A stretch of DNA of 38,314 bases from Candidatus Lokiarchaeota archaeon. GTDB taxonomy: Archaea > Asgardarchaeota > Thorarchaeia > Thorarchaeales > Thorarchaeaceae. Location of the stretch: assembly GCA_014730275.1 (NCBI GenBank), contig WJIL01000023.1:1-38314 (forward strand). Reading direction: 5' to 3'. How positions within the stretch are numbered: the first letter of the stretch is position 1; each line of letters opens with the position of its first letter. This document shows positions 7,072 to 15,416 of the stretch, piece by piece. The notes under the pieces were generated by a model. That model worked only from the letters and a program-made list of their open reading frames with translations. It searched no databases and was not told the origin of the DNA. The translations under genes were made by a program, and so were the position numbers.

Positions 7072-7872
7072 ATGGAACTCACGATAATCGACAAGCAGCC
7101 GGATAAGATTCAGTTCCTAGTTGAAGGTATAAGTGCTGCATTCGCCAACGCGCTGCGACGAACTATGCTTATGAGAGTCCCAGCTATGGCAATAGACGAA
7201 GTGCTTATTCTCGAAAATACAAGTGTAATGTATGATGAGATGCTTGCGCATCGTTTAGGCCTTATCCCCTTAGTCACAGACTTAGAGGCCTATAATCTTC
7301 CCGAGGAATGTGATTGTGAAGGGAAGGGTTGTAGTCTTTGTCAATGTACGCTGACTCTTGAGAAAGAAGCTATTGACGAAGAGACAATGGTCTATTCTGG
7401 TGATCTTTCTTCTCAGGATCCAGAAGTGGTTCCTGCATCAGATGATATACCGCTTGTAAAAATCGCACCAAACCAAAGACTGATCATTGAAGCTTATGCC
7501 CGACTTGGCACAGGTCAAGAAAATGCGAAATTTCAACCTGTTGCTACTGTTGCGTACAAATACGTTCCTGTAGTTAGTGTTGACAAATCGAAGTGTGAAA
7601 TGTGCGGCGATTGCGTAGACATTTGTCCAAAGGACATTCTTGTCATTGAAGATGATACAATTACCATGCAAAATACACTTGAATGCAGTCTTTGTGAAGC
7701 TTGCATGAAAGTCTGTGAACCTGATGCAATACGAATTGAATCGAAAAGCGGCAGCTTCCTCTTTACGGTTGAATCATCGGGCGCTTTACCGCCCGAGAAG
7801 ATTATCGAAGTTGCGACTGATATAATGAAAGAGAGAATAGGTGTTGCTCTTGACTACGCCAATTCATTGTGA
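7072..7872 (+). CDS. rpoD: RNA polymerase subunit D with two [4Fe-4S] cluster motifs
   Basis: Rpo3 (RpoD) dimerises with Rpo11 to nucleate polymerase assembly, like Rpb3/Rpb11. The N-terminal half carries the alpha-like dimerisation segment FANALRRTMLMRVPAMAIDE and an insert rich in cysteines (CDCEGKGCSLCQC). A ferredoxin-like domain follows with C175, C178, C181, C185 (CEMCGDCVDICP) and C205, C208, C211, C215 (CSLCEACMKVCE). These are two complete 4Fe-4S motifs, whereas many archaeal RpoD proteins have lost one or both. The C-terminal DIMKERIGVALDYA helix completes the dimerisation domain. It is first in the operon and its stop lies 12 bases before the L18e ATG. Confidence 0.96.
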   Translation: MELTIIDKQPDKIQFLVEGISAAFANALRRTMLMRVPAMAIDEVLILENTSVMYDEMLAHRLGLIPLVTDLEAYNLPEECDCEGKGCSLCQCTLTLEKEAIDEETMVYSGDLSSQDPEVVPASDDIPLVKIAPNQRLIIEAYARLGTGQENAKFQPVATVAYKYVPVVSVDKSKCEMCGDCVDICPKDILVIEDDTITMQNTLECSLCEACMKVCEPDAIRIESKSGSFLFTVESSGALPPEKIIEVATDIMKERIGVALDYANSL

Positions 7873-7883
7873 GGCGATTCTTT

Positions 7884-8246
7884 ATGGTAAGAACAGGACC
7901 AAGTAATCCAAACACACGTGCACTCATCAATTCACTGAAGAAGACTTCGACAAAGCATGATGTCGGGATATGGAGCAGAGTAGCAGAATTAGTATCTCGC
8001 CCGGCAAGGAAACGTCCAGTAGTTAATATTGGCAAAATAAATCGACATACTGAAGAAGGCGATACTGTCGTTATCCCGGGCAAGGTATTAGGATCTGGTG
8101 TACTCCGTCACAAGGTAACTATAGCGGCTCTCAATACTTCAAAGAGTGCTGCATCCCATATAGCGGGGGCGGGAGCATCACTCATTACAATTCAAGAGCT
8201 GCTGGAGAAAAATCCGAACGGTTCCGACATTATTGTATTGACATAG
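7884..8246 (+). CDS. rpl18e: 50S ribosomal protein L18e
   Basis: This is a large-subunit protein of the L15/L18e family, 120 residues from the ATG at 7884. GAGGCGA sits about eight bases before this ATG, so I prefer it to the in-frame GTG at 7869 that overlaps the rpoD stop. TGPSNPNTRALINSLKK, RKRPVVNIGKINR and VVIPGKVLGSG are family-typical. The order rpoD-rpl18e-rpl13-rps9-rpoN is widely conserved in archaea, which supports the assignment. Confidence 0.95.
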   Translation: MVRTGPSNPNTRALINSLKKTSTKHDVGIWSRVAELVSRPARKRPVVNIGKINRHTEEGDTVVIPGKVLGSGVLRHKVTIAALNTSKSAASHIAGAGASLITIQELLEKNPNGSDIIVLT

Positions 8247-8259
8247 GAGGTTAATGATT

Positions 8260-8706
8260 ATGAATTCAGTCAAAATTTACGACGCGGATCACATGGTTGT
8301 CGGGAGATTAGCTTCAAAGGTGGCAAAAGCTGCTCTGATGGGCGATGAGGTAGTTATTGTGAATGCCGAGAAAGCAATAATAACAGGAAATAGAGAATCT
8401 GTTATTCGATCTTTCAAGGAGAAACATCAAATCAAAACCTCATATAATCCAAGAAGAGGTCCATTTCACCATCGGCGACCCGACAAATTGGTACGCCGGG
8501 TTATTCGAGGTATGCTGCCATGGCCAAAGCCACGAGGAAAGAAAGCTTTCAAACGAATCAAAGTCTATATTGGTGTACCACGAAAATACGAAGACAAGGA
8601 GAAGATTGTACTGGAAAGCTCACGCTATGACAGCCTCAGAAGGCGGTACGTAACAGTTGCAGATTTGAGCCAAGAATTAGGCTGGCACAAGATGGAGGTT
8701 GCATAG
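8260..8706 (+). CDS. rpl13: 50S ribosomal protein L13
   Basis: L13 is an early-assembly large-subunit protein. The VVGRLASKVAKAALMGDEVV start, VNAEKAIITGN and RGPFHHRRPDKLVRRVIRGM are diagnostic of archaeal/eukaryotic L13/L13a. GGAGGT at about 8247-8252 is two bases from the ATG at 8254 but eight from the ATG at 8260, so the latter start is chosen (148 residues). The gene ends one base before the S9 start. Confidence 0.96.
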   Translation: MNSVKIYDADHMVVGRLASKVAKAALMGDEVVIVNAEKAIITGNRESVIRSFKEKHQIKTSYNPRRGPFHHRRPDKLVRRVIRGMLPWPKPRGKKAFKRIKVYIGVPRKYEDKEKIVLESSRYDSLRRRYVTVADLSQELGWHKMEVA

Positions 8707-8707
8707 A

Positions 8708-9106
8708 ATGCGTGTTGTTGTTACTGCTGGTAAACGAAAAACAGCTATTGCAAAAGCAACAGTCAAAGATGGTAAAGGCAGAATCCGAATCAATGGGCAT
8801 CCTTTACCTATTTACGAGCCAGAAGTTGCTAGGCTTAGGATGATGGAACCATTGCTTCTGTTCGGCGATGGTTGGAGAGATTATGATATCCGGGTACGCG
8901 TTAGCGGGGGTGGCTTCATGGGTCAGGCTGACGCTGTACGGATGGCTATTGCCACCGGACTGGTACGAATGAGTCAGAATTTTGAAGCTCGTTCTCGGAT
9001 GATTGAACATGACAGAACAATGATTGTAGGTGATCCTCGACGAACTGAACCAAAGAAGTTTGGTGGCCCATCAGCTCGGAGCAGGTATCAGAAATCATAC
9101 AGGTGA
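8708..9106 (+). CDS. rps9: 30S ribosomal protein S9
   Basis: S9 contacts the P-site tRNA through its basic tail. [15 protein letters not shown] at the N-terminus, [21 protein letters not shown] in the middle and the terminal [14 protein letters not shown] match the family, including the conserved C-terminal SRYQKSYR. The ATG at 8708 is one base after the L13 stop, and GGAGGT inside the end of L13 sits eight bases upstream, suggesting translational coupling. Length (132 residues) is normal. Confidence 0.96.
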   Translation: MRVVVTAGKRKTAIAKATVKDGKGRIRINGHPLPIYEPEVARLRMMEPLLLFGDGWRDYDIRVRVSGGGFMGQADAVRMAIATGLVRMSQNFEARSRMIEHDRTMIVGDPRRTEPKKFGGPSARSRYQKSYR

Positions 9107-9113
9107 TATTGCG

Positions 9114-9326
9114 ATGATTATTCCCGTACGTTGCTTTACATGTGGAAAAGTAGTGGCTGACAAATACGAGGAGTTCAGGCGCAGAGTTAGGCAAGGTGAC
9201 GACCCTGCCCAAGTGCTGGATGACCTAGGCCTTGAAAGATATTGTTGCCGCCGAATGCTTCTCTCACATATTGATGTGATTGACAGCTTCATGGCTTTTG
9301 CTACCACCGAAGCGGAGAGTGCATAA
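9114..9326 (+). CDS. rpoN: RNA polymerase subunit N (Rpb10 homologue)
   Basis: Rpo10 is a 70-residue zinc-bundle subunit that helps assemble the D-L platform. The N-terminal [21 protein letters not shown] and the later ERYCCRRM supply the atypical CX2C...CC zinc site of the Rpb10 family. The ATG is seven bases after the S9 stop, and the gene ends one base before the S2 start. Length is slightly above the usual 55-70 residues because of a short C-terminal tail. Confidence 0.95.
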   Translation: MIIPVRCFTCGKVVADKYEEFRRRVRQGDDPAQVLDDLGLERYCCRRMLLSHIDVIDSFMAFATTEAESA

Positions 9327-9327
9327 C

Positions 9328-9984
9328 ATGAGCGAGGAAGATGTAGCTTCCATTGATGTAACTGAAGTAGATTTGCTAACCTCCATGGACAAGTACCTAG
9401 CTGCGGGCTGTCACATTGGAACACAGGTCAAAACACAAGATATGGAGCCATTTGTTTACAGGCAGCGTCCCATAGGCCTGTTCGTTCTTGACGTCCGTAA
9501 AACTGACGAGAGAATCAGAACCGCAGCCAAGTTTCTGTCTCGCTTTGATGCTGAAAAAATCGCTATCGTTTCTGGCCGTGTCTACGGTAAACAACCAGTA
9601 GAAACATTCAGCTATTATATCGGTTCCCGCGAATTTACTGATAGGTTCGTCCCTGGTACTTTTACGAATCCAAACATTAGCGGCCCGAAATCCTACGTAG
9701 AACCAGAGGCTGTCCTTCTTACTGACCCCAGAACAGATAGACAGGCACTTACTGAGGCTGCTAGGATTGGTGTGCCTGTTATTGCACTCTGCGACACTGA
9801 CAATCATACCCGTAACGTCGACTATGTTATACCCTGCAACAATCGTGGACGGAAGTCGCTTGCGCTGGTGTATTTCTTACTTACGCGACAAATACTCCGA
9901 GAGCGCGGGGATATCCCGCGAGATGAGGAAGTTATTTTCTCACCAGAGGACTTCGAGCCAGAGATTCGTACGGCTTTCCTCTAG
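9328..9984 (+). CDS. rps2: 30S ribosomal protein S2
   Basis: S2 (uS2) is a small-subunit protein, here 218 residues. DKYLAAGCHIGTQVKT, LDVRKTDERIRTAAKFLSRF, EPEAVLLTDPRTDRQALTEA and IPCNNRGRKSLALVYFLLTRQ are conserved archaeal/eukaryotic (Sa-type) motifs. The ATG at 9328 follows the rpoN stop almost immediately. It is the last gene of the operon; rpoK and enolase, which often lie between rpoN and rps2 in other archaea, are missing here. The transcript probably ends at the hairpin about 45 bases downstream. Confidence 0.95.
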   Translation: MSEEDVASIDVTEVDLLTSMDKYLAAGCHIGTQVKTQDMEPFVYRQRPIGLFVLDVRKTDERIRTAAKFLSRFDAEKIAIVSGRVYGKQPVETFSYYIGSREFTDRFVPGTFTNPNISGPKSYVEPEAVLLTDPRTDRQALTEAARIGVPVIALCDTDNHTRNVDYVIPCNNRGRKSLALVYFLLTRQILRERGDIPRDEEVIFSPEDFEPEIRTAFL

Positions 9985-10028
9985 TGGAAGAATCGGTATG
10001 TATTGTTAAGTACAATAAGAAAAGATGA

Positions 10029-10055
10029 TTGGTGTCAGGTTCTTTCTGACACCAA
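10029..10055. terminator. Perfect 10-bp hairpin between rps2 and the mevalonate operon
   Basis: TTGGTGTCAG (10029-10038) and CTGACACCAA (10046-10055) form a perfect 10-bp stem with a 7-base loop (GTTCTTT). It sits between two convergent operons, 45 bases from the S2 stop and 47 from the PMDh small-subunit stop. It probably marks a bidirectional transcript end. Confidence 0.6.
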
Positions 10056-10101
10056 CTCTTGCTAGTTTCTTCTGATATTCCCATATCGTAGAATTGGTTT
10101 A

Positions 10102-10494
10102 CTATTCTGAGATTGAAATAGTGCCGTTATCGGCATCGACTTCTAGTTCTTGTCCAGTTTCGATGGAATCCAATTCTATTTGATCGACAGCAGGAATTTC
10201 TGAGATGATACATCCCACGGCCACAACCGGGTCTGTTGATTCATTGATTATGGCTCGAGGTGCCATGTCTGCTTTCTTCAGTGAATAGAGTACATACGAT
10301 CCTACAGTAGAGCCTTTTCCTGTTGGGAATACAAGCACCTTTCCAGCAACTGATTTGCCTTCTAGTTCGTGTCCCTTTTCGACTACGACTCCTGTATCAG
10401 GATCGACTCCGCCGTAGAAACTGATATCGTCACTAGTTACGAGTGCTTCCCCCGCAGCTTTTCCTTTGAATATCTTTCTTCCTTGTAGTTTCAT
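10102..10494 (-). CDS. Phosphomevalonate dehydratase small subunit (aconitase X swivel domain, DUF126)
   Basis: This 130-residue protein is the small (swivelling) subunit of the aconitase X family. With the large subunit it should dehydrate mevalonate 5-phosphate to trans-anhydromevalonate 5-phosphate. Features are the GRKIFKGKAAGEALVTSDDISFYGGVDP start, the GKVLVFPTGKGSTVGSYVLY loop containing the conserved serine segment, and INESTDPVVAVGCIISEIP. Its ATG overlaps the large-subunit TGA (ATGA), so the subunits are translationally coupled. The archaeal split arrangement and the neighbouring mevalonate kinase separate it from bacterial hydroxyproline-pathway AcnX. It is the last gene of the operon. 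Confidence 0.9.
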   Translation of the reverse strand: MKLQGRKIFKGKAAGEALVTSDDISFYGGVDPDTGVVVEKGHELEGKSVAGKVLVFPTGKGSTVGSYVLYSLKKADMAPRAIINESTDPVVAVGCIISEIPAVDQIELDSIETGQELEVDADNGTISISE

Positions 10495-11678
10495 TCTACC
10501 GCCTCCTCGATGCATTCTTCTAGTTTTCTGATTTCCGTCTTGAAGTTGTTCTTTCCTCTGGCATAGAAACAGGCCTTCGCTGAATTTGTCATTAAGCCCG
10601 TGAATCGTCCTTTTAATGGTGCAACTGCACAGCAAGCATCACTAACAAGAAACGCTCCTGCATTCTCTATGGTATCATAGTATCCCATTTTCGTGGCAAG
10701 ATCCTTAGTTGGTTTCGCGGTGGTAATCCAAACCGTTTTTCCATCTGCAACTCTTTTCCCGTCAAGTAATTCAGCAACTTTCTCAATTTCCTTGATACTG
10801 GCATGTGGACAGCCGATGCTAATGAAGTCGATTTCAGCGTCCTCATCATCGAGCTGTGCTCTGGCTTCTGTCATATCCTCTTCCGTTACAATCTCTGTAC
10901 GGGATGGGATTTGTGTTCTATTCGGCGTAATTCCCTCCATATGGAACAGTGCTATCCCGCCAAAAGTAGCGATTGATGCGCAGAAGGATTTGAGCTGGTC
11001 AGTCGTTGCATCGTTTATTCCAGTAATATACGGTATTTCCTTCCGTGTTCGTTTTCCTATTACTTCACCAAGAAGGCCAAAATCATCTGTATTCTCAATT
11101 TGGGCTTGGACGTCGTATTTAACTTCTGCCTGCCTATTTTCCTCCAGATGGAACCCATATTCAGCTGTTCTACCGGTAAGGGCAGCAGCTAGGGCACTAG
11201 GCCCGCCTTCCCTGTTTGTTCGAGCCCCAATTACAGAATTTGCAAAACACACGGCCGAAGATTCGGCCCATGCAATGTGTTCTCCATAGTGGGGTAAGTT
11301 TCCTATCAGGTAGGGTGTACATGTGCATGTAGTAATCACACCCATTCGTGAGAATGCTTCTACAACTCGTTGCTGATTCTCAGCAAAGTCGGGGGGAATG
11401 CCGTGTTTTTTCCATTCGTCAAGATCCATCCCTGCGGGGTTTAGTGTTGTAAGAACCCGTGTCTGTCCGTCCTCCGCCATTTCTGCCAAGTATTCTAAAC
11501 CGGCTTCTCCCAAGTTGTGGTATGAAACACCAGCTATTTGCACACTGGATACTGGGATGAGCCGCTCAGATCCATATATTTCACCAAGCGTAGTAATGAT
11601 TTGCATGGCTTTTTGTGTCGCATTCCCATATTCTCCAGCAATCATGGCTTCTTCTTGTTCAGTTAATTCTAGTCCCAT
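10491..11678 (-). CDS. Phosphomevalonate dehydratase large subunit (aconitase X catalytic)
   Basis: This 395-residue catalytic subunit of archaeal aconitase X is expected to bind an Fe-S cluster and act on mevalonate 5-phosphate. Conserved stretches include LTEQEEAMIAGEYG at the N-terminus, SSVQIAGVSYHNLGEAGLE and TLNPAGMDL. CTCTPYLIG, FISIGCPHASIKEIEK and LVSDACCAVAPL carry the cysteines expected for cluster binding. The ATG at 11678 begins two bases after the decarboxylase stop, and GAGGG lies upstream. Genomic linkage to mevalonate kinase and a UbiD-type decarboxylase makes the phosphomevalonate substrate much more likely than the alternatives known for the AcnX family. Confidence 0.92.
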   Translation of the reverse strand: MGLELTEQEEAMIAGEYGNATQKAMQIITTLGEIYGSERLIPVSSVQIAGVSYHNLGEAGLEYLAEMAEDGQTRVLTTLNPAGMDLDEWKKHGIPPDFAENQQRVVEAFSRMGVITTCTCTPYLIGNLPHYGEHIAWAESSAVCFANSVIGARTNREGGPSALAAALTGRTAEYGFHLEENRQAEVKYDVQAQIENTDDFGLLGEVIGKRTRKEIPYITGINDATTDQLKSFCASIATFGGIALFHMEGITPNRTQIPSRTEIVTEEDMTEARAQLDDEDAEIDFISIGCPHASIKEIEKVAELLDGKRVADGKTVWITTAKPTKDLATKMGYYDTIENAGAFLVSDACCAVAPLKGRFTGLMTNSAKACFYARGKNNFKTEIRKLEECIEEAVE

Positions 11679-11680
11679 TA

Positions 11681-12988
11681 CTAATCCCTCAGGAATTTAT
11701 TAAGGTCAACGTCAGGAAACCTCGCTTTCTTGAAGCTTTTTCCTTTTGTCTCCAATGGCTTTGTACAATCAAAACCAATCTTTGTTGTAATCTTAGTACC
11801 TGGTTTTGCACTAGGATCCAACGAGCTGCCCGGCTCTGGATCCTTAATCAACATGTCCGTGTCTCCTTGGAATCTTAGGGCAAATGCCCACTCACGTTCC
11901 TGTTCATTGTAGATGTCAATGTCTTTATCATATACCCAGACATGCTTACCACTGCTATGCCCAGCGAAAGCACCTTGAATTGCTTTGATGCCATCATCTT
12001 CATTTTGCTTGTTTATACTAACTGCGATGTGTAACCAACTTGAGCCTCCCGGCGTCAGGTTTACATCACGAACATCTACTCCACGCTTCTTTATTTCTCG
12101 ATATACTGTTGGTTCGCGAGGCATCCCCATCAGCACTTTATGTTCAGCTCTTCCAGGCAGGAGAGCTTGCCAGATTCCGTTCTTCCTGTGAGTAATTTTC
12201 TTGACTTTGAAGACCGGCTCTTGCCGTACAACATCAACAGTCTCAGTCAAATCTATGAACGGGCCTTCGTCTGCTTTTTCGTCGAGTATAACTGTCCCCT
12301 CTAAAACGAACTGGGAGTCAGCCGGAATCATCAAATCCACAGTCTCAGCTTTCGTAATTCTAATTGGGCTAAGTGCATTAGCGATTTCCAGCTCATTCAC
12401 ACCAGTTTCTACTGATGTTGCAGCAGCAACGAGAATTTCAGGTGTGTTTCCGATACAATATGCTACATCAACTTCACCATTTCTTTCTAGGAACGTATGA
12501 AAGTCTCTTCCCCTGACAACCCGTGTCACCATTTCATCATTGTCAATTTGCATTGCTCTATGGAAATCGAGATTCTGTCCGTATTCTGGATCCGCCGCAA
12601 CAACAACTCCAGATGATATATACGGTCCTCCATCTACCTCATTATGCTTGAGTATCGGCAACTCATCCAAATTAACTGTATCACGAACGACTTCCTGACA
12701 TGGAGCATTATCTATCTCTTCAGGTGGCGATTTCTCCTCAATTGCTTTCGTCAACGTTGGAATGAGCTTCTCCACACCAATGCCGAAGTAGTCTGCTATC
12801 TGATTCTTGGTGCAGAATAGGTTGCCTGCTACTTGAAATGATGAATCTGACACATTCTCAAACAATGCAGGTCTAGGCTCAAGAGCTTTGAGTATCCCAG
12901 CAATTTCCAGTTTCTTTGAGGCGGGCTCAGCTACAACTTCAATTTTGCCCTGTTTCCTTAATCCTTCAATGTGGTCTTCAAGTGCCAT
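11681..12988 (-). CDS. UbiD-family anhydromevalonate phosphate decarboxylase
   Basis: This is a 435-residue UbiD-type decarboxylase, a family that uses prenylated FMN made by a UbiX partner (not in this window). The expected reaction is trans-anhydromevalonate 5-phosphate to isopentenyl phosphate plus CO2. Visible family features are DELPILKHNEVDGGPYISSG near the N-terminus, the VTRVVRGRDFHTF segment, GNTPEILVAAATSVETGVNE, EGPFIDLTET (conserved acidic active-site region) and GMPREPTVYREIKKRG. GGAGG precedes the ATG at good spacing. The gene lies 15 bases after mevalonate kinase and two before the dehydratase large subunit. Other UbiD substrates are possible, but this operon defines the role strongly. 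Confidence 0.92.
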   Translation of the reverse strand: MALEDHIEGLRKQGKIEVVAEPASKKLEIAGILKALEPRPALFENVSDSSFQVAGNLFCTKNQIADYFGIGVEKLIPTLTKAIEEKSPPEEIDNAPCQEVVRDTVNLDELPILKHNEVDGGPYISSGVVVAADPEYGQNLDFHRAMQIDNDEMVTRVVRGRDFHTFLERNGEVDVAYCIGNTPEILVAAATSVETGVNELEIANALSPIRITKAETVDLMIPADSQFVLEGTVILDEKADEGPFIDLTETVDVVRQEPVFKVKKITHRKNGIWQALLPGRAEHKVLMGMPREPTVYREIKKRGVDVRDVNLTPGGSSWLHIAVSINKQNEDDGIKAIQGAFAGHSSGKHVWVYDKDIDIYNEQEREWAFALRFQGDTDMLIKDPEPGSSLDPSAKPGTKITTKIGFDCTKPLETKGKSFKKARFPDVDLNKFLRD

Positions 12989-13003
12989 TCTTCAGCCTCC
13001 TGT

Positions 13004-13945
13004 TTAAAGTCCAAATGCAGTTATCCATACCCCCGCCGCACCTGCTTCTTCAAGCGATGATGCGATTTCTTCAGCCGTTTCTTCATTTTCGGCCAAAGCT
13101 ATCATATTCCCTCCTCTTCCTGTTCCGGTAAGCTTTGCTCCCAAAGCACCTGATTCTCTGGCGACTGCTGTTAAATCATCGAGTTCTTTGCAAGATACAG
13201 TCAAATCTTTCAAGAGTTCATGATTCTTGTTCATATACTCCCCTACTTTCTTGGTTTCAAGGTTGACAAGTGCTTCTCGTGCATCATGAACCAACTGCTC
13301 ATACTCTTCTGCTATCTTATCGAACCAAGAAGGATTTTCCTCTTTCTTTGAGCGAACATCTCCTACGACTTCGACAGTACTAGCTGTTAAACCTGTGGAT
13401 CCAATCACGAGGTTCACTGCTTCGTCCAATTTTATCTTCTCGAAAGTTGGGGGTCCACCATCCAAATCTCTTTCGTACCAAACCAAACCTCCGAAGGTTG
13501 AAGCTGTGTTGTCTATCCCTGATGGAGTACCATGGTATGCTTTTTCACCTTCATAAGCTGCCTCATTGATTTGTTCATCATTCATTCCAAGTTCAAATTC
13601 ATCATTCAGTGCTCGTGCTAGAGAAACACAACTTGCTGCACTTGCACCGACACCAGAGGCACACACTAAATCCCCACCAAATTCGATACGGATTCCTTCA
13701 TCAGAAAGATCCACACCACAGAAATCAATCACGTTTTCGATTGAATCCTTCTGCTGGTCCAGTTTCTTCTTTTTGTATCCCGGTACGGCTGGCCGATTAT
13801 CATCAAGAGTCCAGCCAGGAGATTCTTTTCTTCTGACTTTAGCAACTGTTTCGGACTCGATACCGGCAGCCAAAGCCGGGAGACCGTACACAACGAAATG
13901 TTCTCCAAACAATATTGACTTGCCTTTTCCGGAGCCTGTTCCCAT
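13004..13945 (-). CDS. mvk: Mevalonate kinase
   Basis: This GHMP-family kinase phosphorylates mevalonate at the 5-OH with ATP. The protein has 313 residues from the ATG at 13945 (a GTG two codons earlier is possible). Key segments are GKSILFGEHFVVYGLPALA (motif 1), ASGVGASAASCVSLARALN (glycine/serine-rich ATP loop), GTPSGIDNTASTFGGLVWYE (with the catalytic Asp) and KLTGTGRGGNMIALA (motif 3). It is the first gene of a four-gene minus-strand operon that continues with the decarboxylase and dehydratase. No phosphomevalonate kinase or diphosphomevalonate decarboxylase is nearby, which is consistent with the modified archaeal pathway. Confidence 0.95.
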   Translation of the reverse strand: MGTGSGKGKSILFGEHFVVYGLPALAAGIESETVAKVRRKESPGWTLDDNRPAVPGYKKKKLDQQKDSIENVIDFCGVDLSDEGIRIEFGGDLVCASGVGASAASCVSLARALNDEFELGMNDEQINEAAYEGEKAYHGTPSGIDNTASTFGGLVWYERDLDGGPPTFEKIKLDEAVNLVIGSTGLTASTVEVVGDVRSKKEENPSWFDKIAEEYEQLVHDAREALVNLETKKVGEYMNKNHELLKDLTVSCKELDDLTAVARESGALGAKLTGTGRGGNMIALAENEETAEEIASSLEEAGAAGVWITAFGL

Positions 13946-14099
13946 CTTCACACACTTTCTTCTATAGACTTGTTATGAGCTGGTACTTTATCGCTACTTT
14001 TGAAAATTTCCATCGACAAATTTGCAAGTCTGAGTGACTTTGCGGTTTGAGTTGTCCCAAATTAGCTCTTACCTTCTAGGAGATGAACCACTATAAGTA

Positions 14100-15386
14100 T
14101 CATATGATAGATGGGGTTTCGGCCTTTGATCCATGGATTTTGCCAAGTATCAGTGCTTTCAATGCAATCCATTTCGATGGGACCAAATCGAGTGGGCTGA
14201 TACTCATTAGTTTGCAGAGAGCAGACATAGTTCGGGCCAATGAATTGCATGAGGGGCTTAGTAGTACATTCGATTTTCCAACCTTTGATGCAAGGTAATC
14301 TTTGGTTTCTTTTATTGCACAGTCTCCAACAATCAATACGGGGCCATGAATTGTGTCTAACGTTTCTATATCATGTCCTTCCCCCATGACGATATCAAAA
14401 CCCCCTTTGCCTCCATAGTCATAGTATAGCAGCTGGACGAGCATACGCGTATTAAGCTCGCACCCCTCTGGGCACAGTTTCTTTGTACCTTTGAGAACTC
14501 TAACATCATCAGGGAATACATCCAAGGTGCGAGATGGATATCTTTTTGTGAACCGTGACACCTCGCCTTTCAAGCCATCAAGAACTGAGCTGATGTCCTG
14601 TGCTTTGGCAGCGAGTGCAAGGTGTTTCACTTCTTTAATTTCATATCCCAGAACTTTTGCTCCGACTGCATCGACATGGAGCGTATTTGTTCCTCCTATG
14701 AGAATATCCAATTGTTCGATGCATTCGTCTAGGAATTGCTGAAGAGGATAGTGACCATGAAATACAGCGTGTGTTCCATCGATGATGGTGTAATCGGGTT
14801 TGAATAGAGAATATAGATCTGCTAGAACCTGATGCAAGCCTTCATCATGATTCCGGGATCTATCGGTATGGCTTAAGAATGCCATCTGGTTTTTGATTCC
14901 AAGAGTCACCGTTGTCATTGGATGCGTTTTCAGCTTTGGTACAGATATGTACAACGAATCCCTTTCCCCAGAAGTGAAATTCCTTGCAATCAACTCAGGG
15001 ATTTTCACCTCTTCGCCTACTGTTGGGAGAACAACCGTTGTATGTGATTTCTCATCCAGATAGACTGCCTTTGCCCCTGTGTCATCAAGTACTTCTTTGT
15101 ATCCTGTACATTCGAAAACAAGTCTGGTCATGTTGCCCTGTGTGGAATTCTCCATAAGGTATACCTGTTCTGCCCCATTTTCATAGAAGAAATTGATTAC
15201 CGCTCGGAGCAGCTTGGGATGCGTATATGAATATGGCTTGAAGTCTACGCCATTTGGTTTGATATAGACTTGTTCCCTTTCTTTCATTAAAGGTTGGTTC
15301 TTTCCAATCTTCTGGAACAAATCCTCAACTGCTTGTCGAAGACCGTTTTTTACATCTTGGATGATTACATTGCTCAACTCTACCAT
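14100..15386 (-). CDS. DUF362 family protein
   Basis: This 428-residue protein resembles the DUF362 family, known from the segments YIKPNGVDFK, THPKLLRAVINFFYENGA, ISVPKLKTHPMTTVTLGIKNQ and FKPDYTIIDGTHAVFHGH. Some relatives are fused to ferredoxin domains, but no Fe-S motif is present here; the C-terminal part (cysteines in LCPEGCELN and CKLM) is less conserved. The biochemical role is unknown. An in-frame GTG at 15401 is an alternative start. The upstream tRNA-Pro ends only 15-30 bases before the start, leaving no room for a separate promoter outside the tRNA, so the mRNA may be processed from a tRNA-mRNA transcript. Confidence 0.85.
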   Translation of the reverse strand: MVELSNVIIQDVKNGLRQAVEDLFQKIGKNQPLMKEREQVYIKPNGVDFKPYSYTHPKLLRAVINFFYENGAEQVYLMENSTQGNMTRLVFECTGYKEVLDDTGAKAVYLDEKSHTTVVLPTVGEEVKIPELIARNFTSGERDSLYISVPKLKTHPMTTVTLGIKNQMAFLSHTDRSRNHDEGLHQVLADLYSLFKPDYTIIDGTHAVFHGHYPLQQFLDECIEQLDILIGGTNTLHVDAVGAKVLGYEIKEVKHLALAAKAQDISSVLDGLKGEVSRFTKRYPSRTLDVFPDDVRVLKGTKKLCPEGCELNTRMLVQLLYYDYGGKGGFDIVMGEGHDIETLDTIHGPVLIVGDCAIKETKDYLASKVGKSNVLLSPSCNSLARTMSALCKLMSISPLDLVPSKWIALKALILGKIHGSKAETPSII

Positions 15387-15416
15387 CCTACTATCATTCA
15401 CGTCACAAGAAAAAGC

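Noticed and set aside
10693-11289. Plus-strand 198-residue ORF
   Set aside because: It is a shadow of the phosphomevalonate dehydratase large subunit on the other strand, with serine-rich low-information sequence.
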